Assembly (NCBI RefSeq): GCF_007992175.1
Contig: NZ_BJZT01000004.1
Location: 1-64,000, forward strand
Source: Methylobacterium haplocladii
GTDB lineage: Bacteria > Pseudomonadota > Alphaproteobacteria > Rhizobiales > Beijerinckiaceae
Direction of reading: 5' to 3'
Length of the DNA: 64,000 nt
Positions 18,599 to 26,554 of the stretch are shown in pieces. The translations under genes were made by a program, and so were the position numbers. Numbering within the stretch: position 1 is the first letter of the stretch; each line of letters opens with the position of its first letter. A model generated the notes under the pieces. That model saw nothing but the letters and a program-made list of their open reading frames with translations. It was not told where the DNA came from and did no database searches.

Positions 18599-18619
18599 GT
18601 TTTGCACGTCGTGCAAAAC
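18599..18619 (-). promoter_or_regulatory. Perfect palindromic operator upstream of PspA-like operon
   Basis: Nine-base arms GTTTTGCAC and GTGCAAAAC around GTC, without mismatch. It lies 73 bp before the PspA-like start. A further half-site (GGTTTGCAC) lies near 18577-18585 and a CACGCAAAA near 18557-18565. The short spacer and symmetry fit a dimeric repressor or activator site more than a terminator. The regulator is not encoded next to it. Confidence 0.7.
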
Positions 18620-18695
18620 GGGGTCCTTCTCTGCCTCTCCGGTTTGTGGACGGAGCATAGCGCGGCTGCCATTCGCCTTCGCGACTGCCGAAAAC

Positions 18696-19166
18696 TCACA
18701 GGTTCTCGCGGGCGGCCAGCCAGGACAGGACGAAATAGACGACGATGGCCGCGCCCTGGACCGCGATCAGCGCAATCGGCATCGGCAGGAGTTGCGGCGT
18801 CAGCACGGCGAGCGTGATGCCGCTGGTAGCGGCGAGGAGCCAGACGACGCCGCCCCAGGCGCTGGTCAGCCAGAGGCCCACGGCGGCGGTGAAGTCGATC
18901 ACCGCGAAGTAGACGATCACCGTCTGGCGGCCGAGCGGTTCGCTCTCGAAGGGCGGCGCGCCGGGCAGGACGTCGACGATGTCCGCCCAGGTCAGCATGC
19001 CCTTCGCCAGCCAGATCAGCGCGACGACGCGCATGAACCAGACGAGGACGCTGTCCCACCGGGTCTGCCGGCGCTCGACGCGCTCGATCCGGTCGTTCGC
19101 GCCCTCGGCGTGGCCGATGCGGCCGCGGCCGTCCCGCGTGGTGCCGACTTTGGTCAGGGCCTTCAC
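18696..19166 (-). CDS. DUF6163-like membrane protein
   Basis: 156 aa with about four transmembrane helices after a charged 40-residue N-terminus: SVLVWFMRVVALIWLAKGML, TVIVYFAVIDFTAAVGLWLT, GVVWLLAATSGITLAVLTPQ and IALIAVQGAAIVVYFVLSWL. It looks like the alphaproteobacterial family DUF6163; function unknown. It starts 13 bp after the acyl-CoA hydrolase gene, so the two are probably co-transcribed. Confidence 0.75.
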   Translation of the reverse strand: MKALTKVGTTRDGRGRIGHAEGANDRIERVERRQTRWDSVLVWFMRVVALIWLAKGMLTWADIVDVLPGAPPFESEPLGRQTVIVYFAVIDFTAAVGLWLTSAWGGVVWLLAATSGITLAVLTPQLLPMPIALIAVQGAAIVVYFVLSWLAARENL

Positions 19167-19179
19167 GGCTGCGGCCTGC

Positions 19180-20241
19180 TCACGCGAAGGACGGTTCCGA
19201 GCCGCTCAGCGGCTCGAAGGCGGCGGCGATCGTCGCCGGATCGACCGCATCGAGCGTGGCCGGCCGCCAATCCGGCTTGCCGTCCTTGTCGACGATCACC
19301 GAGCGCACGCCCTCGTAGAAGTCGTGCCCATGCATCACGCGGGTGCAGAGGCGGTACTCGGTCAGCATCGCCTCCGCGAAGCTCAGGTCGACGCCCCGGC
19401 GCATCTGCTCGAAGGCGATGAGCACGCTGGTCGGGGAGCGTGACCGGATCAGGCTCGCGGTCTCGGCCGGGAAGGACGCGCCGGAGGAGGCCGCGACGTC
19501 GAGGCGGCCGAGGATGTCGTGAACGCTCGGGGCGGAGAAACACTCGTCGATCAGGCTGCGCTCGGCGACCAGAGGGCCGGTCTCCGGCGGATCCGGGGTG
19601 TGGGCGGCGAGCGTCGCTTCGATGTCGTCACCCTGGGCCAGGGCCTCGACGATGGCATCGAATTCGGCGGCCTTGGCGGCATGGGTGGCGAGGCCGAGGG
19701 CGAGGGCATCACCGGCGCCGACGCGGGCGCCCGTCACGGCGAGGTAGGTGCCGGTGCGGCCGGGCAGGCGCGGCAGCGCGTAGCTCATCCCGACATCCGG
19801 AAAATAGCCGATGCCGGTCTCGGGCATGGCGAACATGTACTTCTCGGAGGCGACGCGCACATCGCCGTGCAGCGAGATGCCGACGCCGCCGCCCATGACC
19901 ACGCCCTCGATCAGGGCGATGTAGGGCTTCGGGTAACGCTTCACGTAGGCGTCGAGCTGGTATTCGGCGAGCCAGAACGCGAGGGTGTCGGCGGAGCGTC
20001 CGGCCTTGCCGAGCTCGTAGATCTGGCGGATGTCGCCGCCGGCACAGAAGGCGCGCCCGCCGGCGCCCCGAACGACGACGCGGGTGACGGCCTCGTCGTT
20101 CGCCCAAGCCTGCAGCTGCGCGTGCATGGCCCGGATCATCGACAGCGTCAGCGCATTGAGCGCCTTCGGCCGGTTCAGGGTGATCAGGCCGACACGGCCC
20201 CGCCGTTCGAAGATGATTTCAGGATCGGCCCGATCCGACAT
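19180..20241 (-). CDS. 3-Hydroxyisobutyryl-CoA hydrolase-like enoyl-CoA hydratase family protein
   Basis: 353 aa. Crotonase fold: VGLITLNRPKALNALTLSMI, oxyanion-hole GGRAFCAGGDIRQIYE and IEGVVMGGGVGISLHGD, then PETGIGYFPDVGMSYALPRL. The extra C-terminal region with HDFYEGVRSVIVDKDGKPDW and the length over 340 aa are typical of 3-hydroxyisobutyryl-CoA hydrolases, which act in valine degradation, not of short enoyl-CoA hydratases. The ATG at 20241 follows AGGGGCG. Methylobacterium relatives use many acyl-CoA steps, so another hydroxyacyl-CoA substrate is possible. Confidence 0.88.
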   Translation of the reverse strand: MSDRADPEIIFERRGRVGLITLNRPKALNALTLSMIRAMHAQLQAWANDEAVTRVVVRGAGGRAFCAGGDIRQIYELGKAGRSADTLAFWLAEYQLDAYVKRYPKPYIALIEGVVMGGGVGISLHGDVRVASEKYMFAMPETGIGYFPDVGMSYALPRLPGRTGTYLAVTGARVGAGDALALGLATHAAKAAEFDAIVEALAQGDDIEATLAAHTPDPPETGPLVAERSLIDECFSAPSVHDILGRLDVAASSGASFPAETASLIRSRSPTSVLIAFEQMRRGVDLSFAEAMLTEYRLCTRVMHGHDFYEGVRSVIVDKDGKPDWRPATLDAVDPATIAAAFEPLSGSEPSFA

Positions 20242-20358
20242 ACGCGCCCCTTTGGTTGGAGCGCTTAGACGAAGTCTCGCGGTTTCCGTCAATCAGGGCA
20301 GAGCAGCGGCCCACGGGATTGCGTGCGGATCGGACCGGAGCCGAGGCGCGGCCCCCGC

Positions 20359-21357
20359 TCACTGATTGTCGACGGCCGCCCTCAGGGCCGGCGTCCAGCG
20401 GGCGACCTCGCTCTCGACGAGTTTTTGCAGGGCGGCAGGGCCACGGTCGATGCCCTGAGGGACCTTGCCGCCGAGCTTGAGCAGACGGTCGCGCGTCGGC
20501 GGGTCGTCGAGGGCCACGTCGAGTGCCTGAACGAGCTTGGCACCGACCTCCTTCGGCAGGCCGTTCGGCGCGAACACGGCGTTCCAGGCGGTAACCTCGA
20601 ACTCGGGGAGCCCGGCTTCGCGGGTGGTCGGTACGCCCGGCAGCACCGGCGAGCGTTCGGGCGTGGCGATGGCATAGGCCCGGATCGTGCCGGCCTGCAG
20701 ATGCGGGGCGACGTTGACGATCTGATCGGTGAGGAAGTCGACCTGACCGGCGATCAGATCGTTCACCGCCGGGCCAGTGCCGCGATAGACCACGAAGGTC
20801 GGCTTCGCGTTCACGATCGAGTCGAACAGCATGCCGGCAGAATGCGAGACCGAGCCGACGCCGGCATGGGCTTGGCTGTAGGCCGGGCCGCTGTCGTGCA
20901 GAGCCGCGATGAAGCCCTTAAGATCGCTCGCGGGAAAATCCTTGCGGGCGACGATCACCACCGGTGTGCCGGCGGCGACGCCGATCGGGTCGAAGGTTTT
21001 TGCGGGGTCGTATTTCAGGGCACGGAACAGGGCGGGCGCCGCTCCGTGCGTGCCCATGTGGCCCATCATGATCGTGTAGCCGTCGGCCTCGGCCAGCGAA
21101 GCCTGGGTGATGCCCGTGGTGCCGCCGCCGCCCGTGACGTTCTCGATCGTCACCGGCTGGCCCAGCGCCTTGGCCATCGGGGGGGCGACGATCCGGGCGA
21201 TCGTATCGGTCGGGCCGCCGGCTGCGAAGGGCACGACGAGGGTGATCGGCCGGTCGGGATAGGCGTGCTGCGCCGTGGCGGCCGCCGGTGCGGCCATGAC
21301 CGCCGCCGCAGCAAGAATGCCCAGCATCAGCGATCGACGGAGACTCAAGGCAGACAT
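20359..21357 (-). CDS. TctC/Bug-family periplasmic solute-binding protein
   Basis: 332 aa. A signal peptide (RRSLMLGILAAAAVMAAPAA, cleavage after ATAQ) leads into the typical Bug start YPDRPITLVVPFAAGGPTD, with IENVTGGGGTTGI and the later PTFVVYRGTGPAVNDLIAGQ. These proteins bind carboxylates and similar solutes in the periplasm and usually serve TctAB tripartite transporters. No tctA or tctB is in the window, so it is an orphan binding protein. The gene follows a mechanosensitive-channel gene by 139 bp on the same strand. Confidence 0.92.
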   Translation of the reverse strand: MSALSLRRSLMLGILAAAAVMAAPAAATAQHAYPDRPITLVVPFAAGGPTDTIARIVAPPMAKALGQPVTIENVTGGGGTTGITQASLAEADGYTIMMGHMGTHGAAPALFRALKYDPAKTFDPIGVAAGTPVVIVARKDFPASDLKGFIAALHDSGPAYSQAHAGVGSVSHSAGMLFDSIVNAKPTFVVYRGTGPAVNDLIAGQVDFLTDQIVNVAPHLQAGTIRAYAIATPERSPVLPGVPTTREAGLPEFEVTAWNAVFAPNGLPKEVGAKLVQALDVALDDPPTRDRLLKLGGKVPQGIDRGPAALQKLVESEVARWTPALRAAVDNQ

Positions 21358-21496
21358 CTGACATCCTCCACGAGGACAACGCCACACTGGTACGAGCGCA
21401 CGGGCACATCCGGCAAGGTCCGTGCCGATCGAGGTCGGTCTCGTGGCAGTGCCCCGACGCATGGGTCGAGGCAAGCCTCCCGGCATAGGGAACCCA

Positions 21497-24196
21497 TCAG
21501 GAAACGGCCGTGCCGAGCTTGCGCCGCGCGGGTTCCGCGCCCGTGTCATCGTCCGCCTGCGAGCCCTGCGCCGTCGCGGCATTGCGCGCCGCACCGGTGC
21601 CGACGGCGTTCGCGATCTGGCCGAGGGCGTCGCGCATCGGCTCCAGGCCCTGCACGGTGACGACGCTCGAGGCCGGTCCCATCGGCGGGATGAAACCGGC
21701 GTCCGAAAGGGTCTTGAACACCGAGAAATTCAGGTCGCTCTGAACCTTCTGGCCGAGGTTCACATCGGTGACGAGGGCGATCAGGTCGAATTCGAGGAAC
21801 GGATCGCCGATCTTCTTGAAGACCACCCGCGGCGGCGGCTCCTTGAGCACGTCGGCATGGGCGCTGGCGCAGGTCACCAGCATCTCGGCGGCACGCACCG
21901 GGTCCTGGTTGCGCAGCACGCTCACCGAGACGATGACGCGACCGGTGCGGTCGCCGCGGACCCGGTTCTTGACGACGCCCGAGATCAGGTTGGAGTTCGG
22001 CACGATCACGGCCGACCGGTCGAAGGTCTGAATCTCGGTGGAGCGCACCGAGATACGCTTCACGATGCCTTCGCTGTCGCCGATCAGCACCTGATCGCCG
22101 ACGCGGATCGGGCGCTCCCAGAGCAGCAGAAGGCCGGAGACGAAGTTGTTGACGATGGATTGCAGGCCGAAACCGATACCGACGGACAGCGCGCCGGCGA
22201 CGATGGTGAGCTTCTCCAGGCTTAGGCCGAGATAGGAAAAGGCGAGCGCCAGCGCGAGGAGGAAGCCGACATAGCCGGCCACCGTCGAGATCGAGTTGCG
22301 CAGGCCGGCATCGAGGTCCGTCGCTGGCAGGTAGGTGTTTTCCAGCCAGCGCTGGATGGCGCGGGTCAGAAACACACCCAGCACGAGGATGCCGACCCCG
22401 AACACGATGGCCGAGAGCGAGATCGTGACATCGCCGACCTTGAAGCCGAAGAAAGCCGAGCGCAGCGACGAGAACACGTCGTTCGAATCGAGCCCCCAGG
22501 GCGCCAGCGCCAGCAGCACCGCCACCGCGACGAGCACGACCCGAGCGAAGCCGGTCGCGAGCACGGCGATCTGGTTCAGCGAGCGCTTACGCAGGCCGGT
22601 ATTCGCCTGCAGCGCCGTGGCGATCTTGGTGTCGTCCGACAGTGAACCGCCGATGAAGACGTCGGCGCTGGCGATGAGCAGCCAGAGCAGGACGAAAAGG
22701 CTCGCCGTCCAGATCAGCTGATCGACCAGAAAGGCCGAGAGCGCGACGTAGCCGACGATCGCACCGAGGCCGACCAGCACCGTCGCCGCCCAGCCGAGCA
22801 GGCGCAGCGGGCCGCCGATGCTGCTCGATGTCTCCGTCGCGACGTAGGGGCCGAAACAGGCCTCCTCCTTCTCCGCGGTATCGGCGAAACGGTGCAGGCC
22901 GATGGCGAGCAGGAGCGCGGCCGTGACGGCGCCGACGCCACGGGTGGCGATCGAGATCGAGAGCGCGGCATAGATGCCGGAATTCAGAGCCTCGGTGGAT
23001 TTCGACACGGTGATGACGACCGCGATGCTCACCGCAAGGAGCTGGATCCGCCAGGCGGCCGCATCGCTCACCGGCGTCGGCCGCCAGGCCGGCTTGCCGA
23101 CGGCCAGCAGCGCGTCGCTGAGCGCCTGAACGAAGGCGATGAAGGCTAGCCCGATCAGGATGGCGCTCGCCACGGGCATCAGCCGGGTGGGCAGCAAGTC
23201 CGTGGCATCGAGGGCATAGTAGACCGCATAGCTTCCCGCCACCGCCGGCACCGTGCCGAGCAGCAGGACGCGCCAGGCTGCGAGAAGCTTCGCACGCCGG
23301 GAGGGGTTCGTGACCTTGATGTCGCGGCGGCCGAGCTTGGGCGCGATGTTGCGTCGCCCGAAATACAGCGCGAACGAGATCCCGAAGGCGATGCCGAGGA
23401 CGAGCAGGTTCCACAGGCTGCCGTTGCGCGCGAACAGCGCGACGATGTCTTCGAGGGCCGCCTGAAGCGAGTTCAGGTCGCGCGGCAGGTCCGCGCCGAT
23501 CTTCATCCAGAGGTCGGGACTGAACAGTGCCGAGGAGCGCTCGAACAGGCCGCGGGTGAAGGCGGCGCGGCGCTTGTTGGTGATCTGGTCGACGATCTGG
23601 TCGCTCTGGACGAGCAGGGACTTCGCCAGCCGCTGCGTCTCATCGATCTCGGTGACGGCGTGCTCGCGCTCGACGCGCTCCTTGGCGACGTCCTCGCCTT
23701 CCTCCGTATCCTTCGGCTTCGGGCCGAGCTGCGTCTGGCGCTCGCGGGCGGCTTCGAGCCGCGGCTCCAGGGCGGCGATGATCGCGCGGATGCGGTCGGA
23801 GACCGCCTCCAGCCCGTCGCGGGCGCGGGTCAGGTCGCCGGCCCCGACATTGCGGCCGGTCACCGCCTTCTCGCGACCGTCGAGGTTGCCCTTGATCTCG
23901 TCGAGCCGCTCGCGGACCGTCTTGATCCCCTCCGAAACCGCGGGCTTCGCGACCGGCTTGGCCGCAGGAGCCGGGGCCGCCGGCGCGGCTTGCGGTGCCG
24001 TACCCGGCGACGGAGCGGCTTGTGCAGGCTGCGACTTGTCGCCGCCGGGCTGGGGCGCGGGAGCGGCCTTCTGCTCTTGCTGCTGGGGCGGGGCCGCCCC
24101 CTGCCCGACCGCACCCGTCGGCATCGCGAGGGCGGTCGCCGCCAGGATGGCCGCGAGGGCCGCCATGCGCGCGGTGCGAAGAGTCGATCGAACCAT
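21497..24196 (-). CDS. Large MscS-family mechanosensitive channel with DUF3772
   Basis: 899 aa. Signal peptide at residues 1-31 (MAALAAILAATALAMPTGAV), then a Pro/Ala/Gln-rich linker, then a periplasmic coiled-coil DUF3772 region (GIKTVRERLDEIKGNLDGRE). About ten membrane helices follow, ending in the MscS core: GLSLEKLTIVAGALSVGIGF (pore helix), GLQSIVNNFVSGLLLLWERP and the beta domain starting IRVGDQVLIGDSEGIV. These channels release solutes on osmotic downshock. The ATG at 24196 follows AAGGACGACG. The N-terminus is in the periplasm, as in MscK/YbiO-type proteins. Confidence 0.9.
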   Translation of the reverse strand: MVRSTLRTARMAALAAILAATALAMPTGAVGQGAAPPQQQEQKAAPAPQPGGDKSQPAQAAPSPGTAPQAAPAAPAPAAKPVAKPAVSEGIKTVRERLDEIKGNLDGREKAVTGRNVGAGDLTRARDGLEAVSDRIRAIIAALEPRLEAARERQTQLGPKPKDTEEGEDVAKERVEREHAVTEIDETQRLAKSLLVQSDQIVDQITNKRRAAFTRGLFERSSALFSPDLWMKIGADLPRDLNSLQAALEDIVALFARNGSLWNLLVLGIAFGISFALYFGRRNIAPKLGRRDIKVTNPSRRAKLLAAWRVLLLGTVPAVAGSYAVYYALDATDLLPTRLMPVASAILIGLAFIAFVQALSDALLAVGKPAWRPTPVSDAAAWRIQLLAVSIAVVITVSKSTEALNSGIYAALSISIATRGVGAVTAALLLAIGLHRFADTAEKEEACFGPYVATETSSSIGGPLRLLGWAATVLVGLGAIVGYVALSAFLVDQLIWTASLFVLLWLLIASADVFIGGSLSDDTKIATALQANTGLRKRSLNQIAVLATGFARVVLVAVAVLLALAPWGLDSNDVFSSLRSAFFGFKVGDVTISLSAIVFGVGILVLGVFLTRAIQRWLENTYLPATDLDAGLRNSISTVAGYVGFLLALALAFSYLGLSLEKLTIVAGALSVGIGFGLQSIVNNFVSGLLLLWERPIRVGDQVLIGDSEGIVKRISVRSTEIQTFDRSAVIVPNSNLISGVVKNRVRGDRTGRVIVSVSVLRNQDPVRAAEMLVTCASAHADVLKEPPPRVVFKKIGDPFLEFDLIALVTDVNLGQKVQSDLNFSVFKTLSDAGFIPPMGPASSVVTVQGLEPMRDALGQIANAVGTGAARNAATAQGSQADDDTGAEPARRKLGTAVS

Positions 24197-24832
24197 CGTC
24201 GTCCTTGTTCTCGGGCCGGGCGCGCCGCGTGCGGGCGCGCCTCCGGGCCGGATCGCGTCGAGGGGCCGCACCCGCTTCACGCAAGAGCACGGGGCGGTTC
24301 GCGGTGTCCGCCCCCGGGATCGATCCCTCCGTCGCGGATCAATGGGGCGAAACGGTGCAATGCGCGGGATCGGCGGCCCGGTGCTTGCGGCGGAACCTGT
24401 GTGCCCGCCATCTCGCCGATACGGCCGACCTTCACAACCCTGTCACGTCGATATTAGACTGAGCAGCAATGGACATGGCCTTGTCGTCTCGCTGCCGGGC
24501 AGCGACGACCGTCGTGACGACGTCCGACGCTTCGCTGCCCACGTGTCATCGGCTGCCCCTTTCGGCAGTCGTCGCTGGCGTTTCCGACCCGCCTCCGCCT
24601 CCCACCACAATCTCGCGGGTTCAACGGCCAAGCTTCCCGAAGCTTGGGCTCACGCTTGGGGGTGCCATATCGTGCCATATCGGAGTATTGGACCGAGCCA
24701 CGGGGTCAGAGCTCGTGCACGCGATCAGAGAGTTGCGTCTATGACGAGCATCCGCGTCTGCGTAGCCGGTCCGACACTGTCCGGGCACTCCGAACGATGG
24801 CACGCCTACGCCCCCGGCGGCGGGAGGACGGC
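24197..24832. other. Spacer between MscS and HNH genes
   Basis: 636 bp between divergent genes. No convincing gene. A perfect tandem repeat of GTGCCATATC occupies 24662-24681, about 150 bp before the HNH start, and may be a regulator site. Confidence 0.4.
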
Positions 24833-25399
24833 ATGAACGCGCACGTCGCCAATCTGCGCACGCTCGTCCTCAATGCCGACATGCAGCCCGTGAGCTGGGC
24901 GCCGCTCTCCGTCTGGAACTGGCAGGACGCCCTGGTCGCCGTGCTCCAGGATCGCGTGATCCAGGTGAAGACCTACGACGACATCGAGATTCACTCCGCC
25001 AGCCAATCCTTCCAAGTGCCTTCGGTCGTCGCGCTCAAGAGCTATCACCGGCGCAAGAAGGTCGCGTTCACGCGCTACCATCTCTTCCTACGCGACGAAT
25101 TCACCTGCCAGTATTGCGGCGAGCGCCTGCCTCCGCAGGAGCTGACCTTCGATCACGTCAACCCACGCTCCAAGGGCGGCGAGTCGGTCTGGTCGAACAT
25201 CGTCGCCAGCTGCAGCGCCGACAACCTGCGCAAGGGCAACCGCTCGCTTTCCAAGAGCGGCCTGAACCTGCGCCGCCAGCCTTTCGAGCCCTCCCCCTAC
25301 CAGCTCGACGCCATCGCCCGGCGCCTGCCGAAGGCGAAGAACGAGCTTCACAACACCTGGCTCGACTTTCTGTATTGGGACAGCCCGCTGGAGACGTGA
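24833..25399 (+). CDS. HNH endonuclease family protein
   Basis: 188 aa. The N-terminal part (LVLNADMQPVSWAPLSVWNW, then ALVAVLQDRVIQVKTYDD) is conserved in this alphaproteobacterial family. The HNH domain follows: CQYCGERLPPQELTFDHVNP, SKGGESVWSNIVASC and LRKGNRSL, with a CxxC zinc pair, the general-base DH and the HNH Asn. Often annotated as a restriction-type nuclease, but its wide conservation in a core setting suggests a housekeeping DNA role. GGAGGACGGC precedes the ATG. Confidence 0.92.
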   Translation: MNAHVANLRTLVLNADMQPVSWAPLSVWNWQDALVAVLQDRVIQVKTYDDIEIHSASQSFQVPSVVALKSYHRRKKVAFTRYHLFLRDEFTCQYCGERLPPQELTFDHVNPRSKGGESVWSNIVASCSADNLRKGNRSLSKSGLNLRRQPFEPSPYQLDAIARRLPKAKNELHNTWLDFLYWDSPLET

Positions 25400-25439
25400 G
25401 GTTGGTAACCGGACGTCTGTGTGCGCTCCGGCACCAACC
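25400..25439 (+). promoter_or_regulatory. Strong hairpin between HNH stop and sugE
   Basis: GGTTGGT pairs with ACCAACC and, inside, CCGGA pairs with TCCGG, around a 13-nt loop. It begins one base after the HNH stop and ends 68 nt before the sugE start. It could terminate the upstream gene or be part of a sugE leader. It lacks the conserved core of guanidine-I riboswitches. Confidence 0.45.
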
Positions 25440-25507
25440 GCATCGCGGATCCTTGCCATCTGCTCCGGAGCCCCAGCGGAATCCTGCCGCCGGGCAAGGA
25501 GACTCGC

Positions 25508-25822
25508 ATGGCCTGGGCCATCCTGTTCATCGCCGGCCTGTTCGAGATCGGCTGGGCGATCGGGCTCAAATATGCCGACGGATTCACGCGGCTCTGGCCG
25601 TCCGTCTGGACGCTGGTCAGCATGGTGATCAGCGTCGTGCTGTTGTCGTTTGCCGTGAGGACGCTGCCGATCGGCACCGGCTATGCCGTCTGGACCGGCA
25701 TCGGCACGGTCGGCACCGCGATCCTCGGGATCGTGCTGTTCTCGGAGCCCGTCACGGCGGCGCGGATCGGCTGCATCACCCTGGTCGTCGCAGGGATTCT
25801 CGGTCTGAAGCTGGCCGAATGA
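25508..25822 (+). CDS. sugE: SugE/Gdx-type small multidrug resistance exporter
   Basis: 104 aa with four transmembrane helices. AWAILFIAGLFEIGWAIGLK carries the essential membrane glutamate (Glu13), and LKYADGFTRLWPS fits the SugE/Gdx subgroup, not the EmrE drug pumps. Gdx proteins export guanidinium in exchange for protons. The ATG at 25508 follows AAGGAGACTCGC. Confidence 0.92.
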   Translation: MAWAILFIAGLFEIGWAIGLKYADGFTRLWPSVWTLVSMVISVVLLSFAVRTLPIGTGYAVWTGIGTVGTAILGIVLFSEPVTAARIGCITLVVAGILGLKLAE

Positions 25823-25825
25823 TCG

Positions 25826-26536
25826 TCACCGCGGCGGCAGAGCCGTCGCGCCCGAGCGCCAGGAGAGGTCGAGGATCAGGCCGCGTGGGTAGGTGTCGAT
25901 CACCGGCGCGACGGGCAGGCCGGCGGCGTTGAGTAGGCCGGCCGTCCAGTGATTGCAGACGTTGGCGAACGAGAAACGGCCCGTTCCGGCATAGAACAGG
26001 CTCGGCCCGTAGAGGCCGGGGCCGTCCTCGATCGGCTGCAGGCCCTCCAGGCGGAAGTTCGCGTCGAGGCGAGCGAGGAGCCGCCCCAGGCCGGCTGGAG
26101 AGACGCGTATCGAGACGATCTCGGCATTCGGGAAGGTGGCGCGCAGATCGTCCGGCAGGCCGACCACCTGGACGACGCCGTCGGCCCCACCCGGCGTGAA
26201 CAACGCTTTCGCCGCCAGCACCCAGTCGACATCCGTCACCGTCGGCGTCGCCCGGTAGAACCGCGCCTCGCCCCAACCGAACTCGATGTTGTCGTAGTCG
26301 CGGAAGCGGATCGCGATGGCGCGTAGCGCCGTGCCGGCCCCCTCTTCCGTCAGCGCAGCGCGCGGCAGAACCACGCCCGAATGCCAGCCGTGGCTGACCA
26401 GATGGATCGTTCGGGCGTCGGCGTCCGTGGGCGGGTAGAGGGTGAGGTCACCGGGCCTCGCGGTCAGGACGGCGGCGAGGAGGAACGCCAGGAATAGGCC
26501 GGCCGCCGTGAGGCCGATGCGGCGCAGCCATCTCAT
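25826..26536 (-). CDS. DUF2459 / TIGR02117-type protein
   Basis: 236 aa. One N-terminal membrane anchor or signal (RRIGLTAAGLFLAFLLAAVL), then a periplasmic domain with IHLVSHGWHSGVVLP and DYDNIEFGWGEARFY, typical of DUF2459, and a conserved CNHWTAGLLNAAGLPV near the C-terminus. The conserved His and Cys resemble a papain-like or NlpC-like active site, so a hydrolase role is conceivable; function unproven. Convergent with sugE (3 bp apart) and 18 bp after valS on the same strand. Confidence 0.88.
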   Translation of the reverse strand: MRWLRRIGLTAAGLFLAFLLAAVLTARPGDLTLYPPTDADARTIHLVSHGWHSGVVLPRAALTEEGAGTALRAIAIRFRDYDNIEFGWGEARFYRATPTVTDVDWVLAAKALFTPGGADGVVQVVGLPDDLRATFPNAEIVSIRVSPAGLGRLLARLDANFRLEGLQPIEDGPGLYGPSLFYAGTGRFSFANVCNHWTAGLLNAAGLPVAPVIDTYPRGLILDLSWRSGATALPPR

Positions 26537-26554
26537 GGCGTTCCAGTACGGCGA

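Noticed and set aside
25400..25507. Guanidine riboswitch (class I, II or III) before sugE
   Set aside because: A hairpin with CCGGACG is present, but the conserved class I core, the paired ACGR loops of class II and the class III pseudoknot partner are not found.
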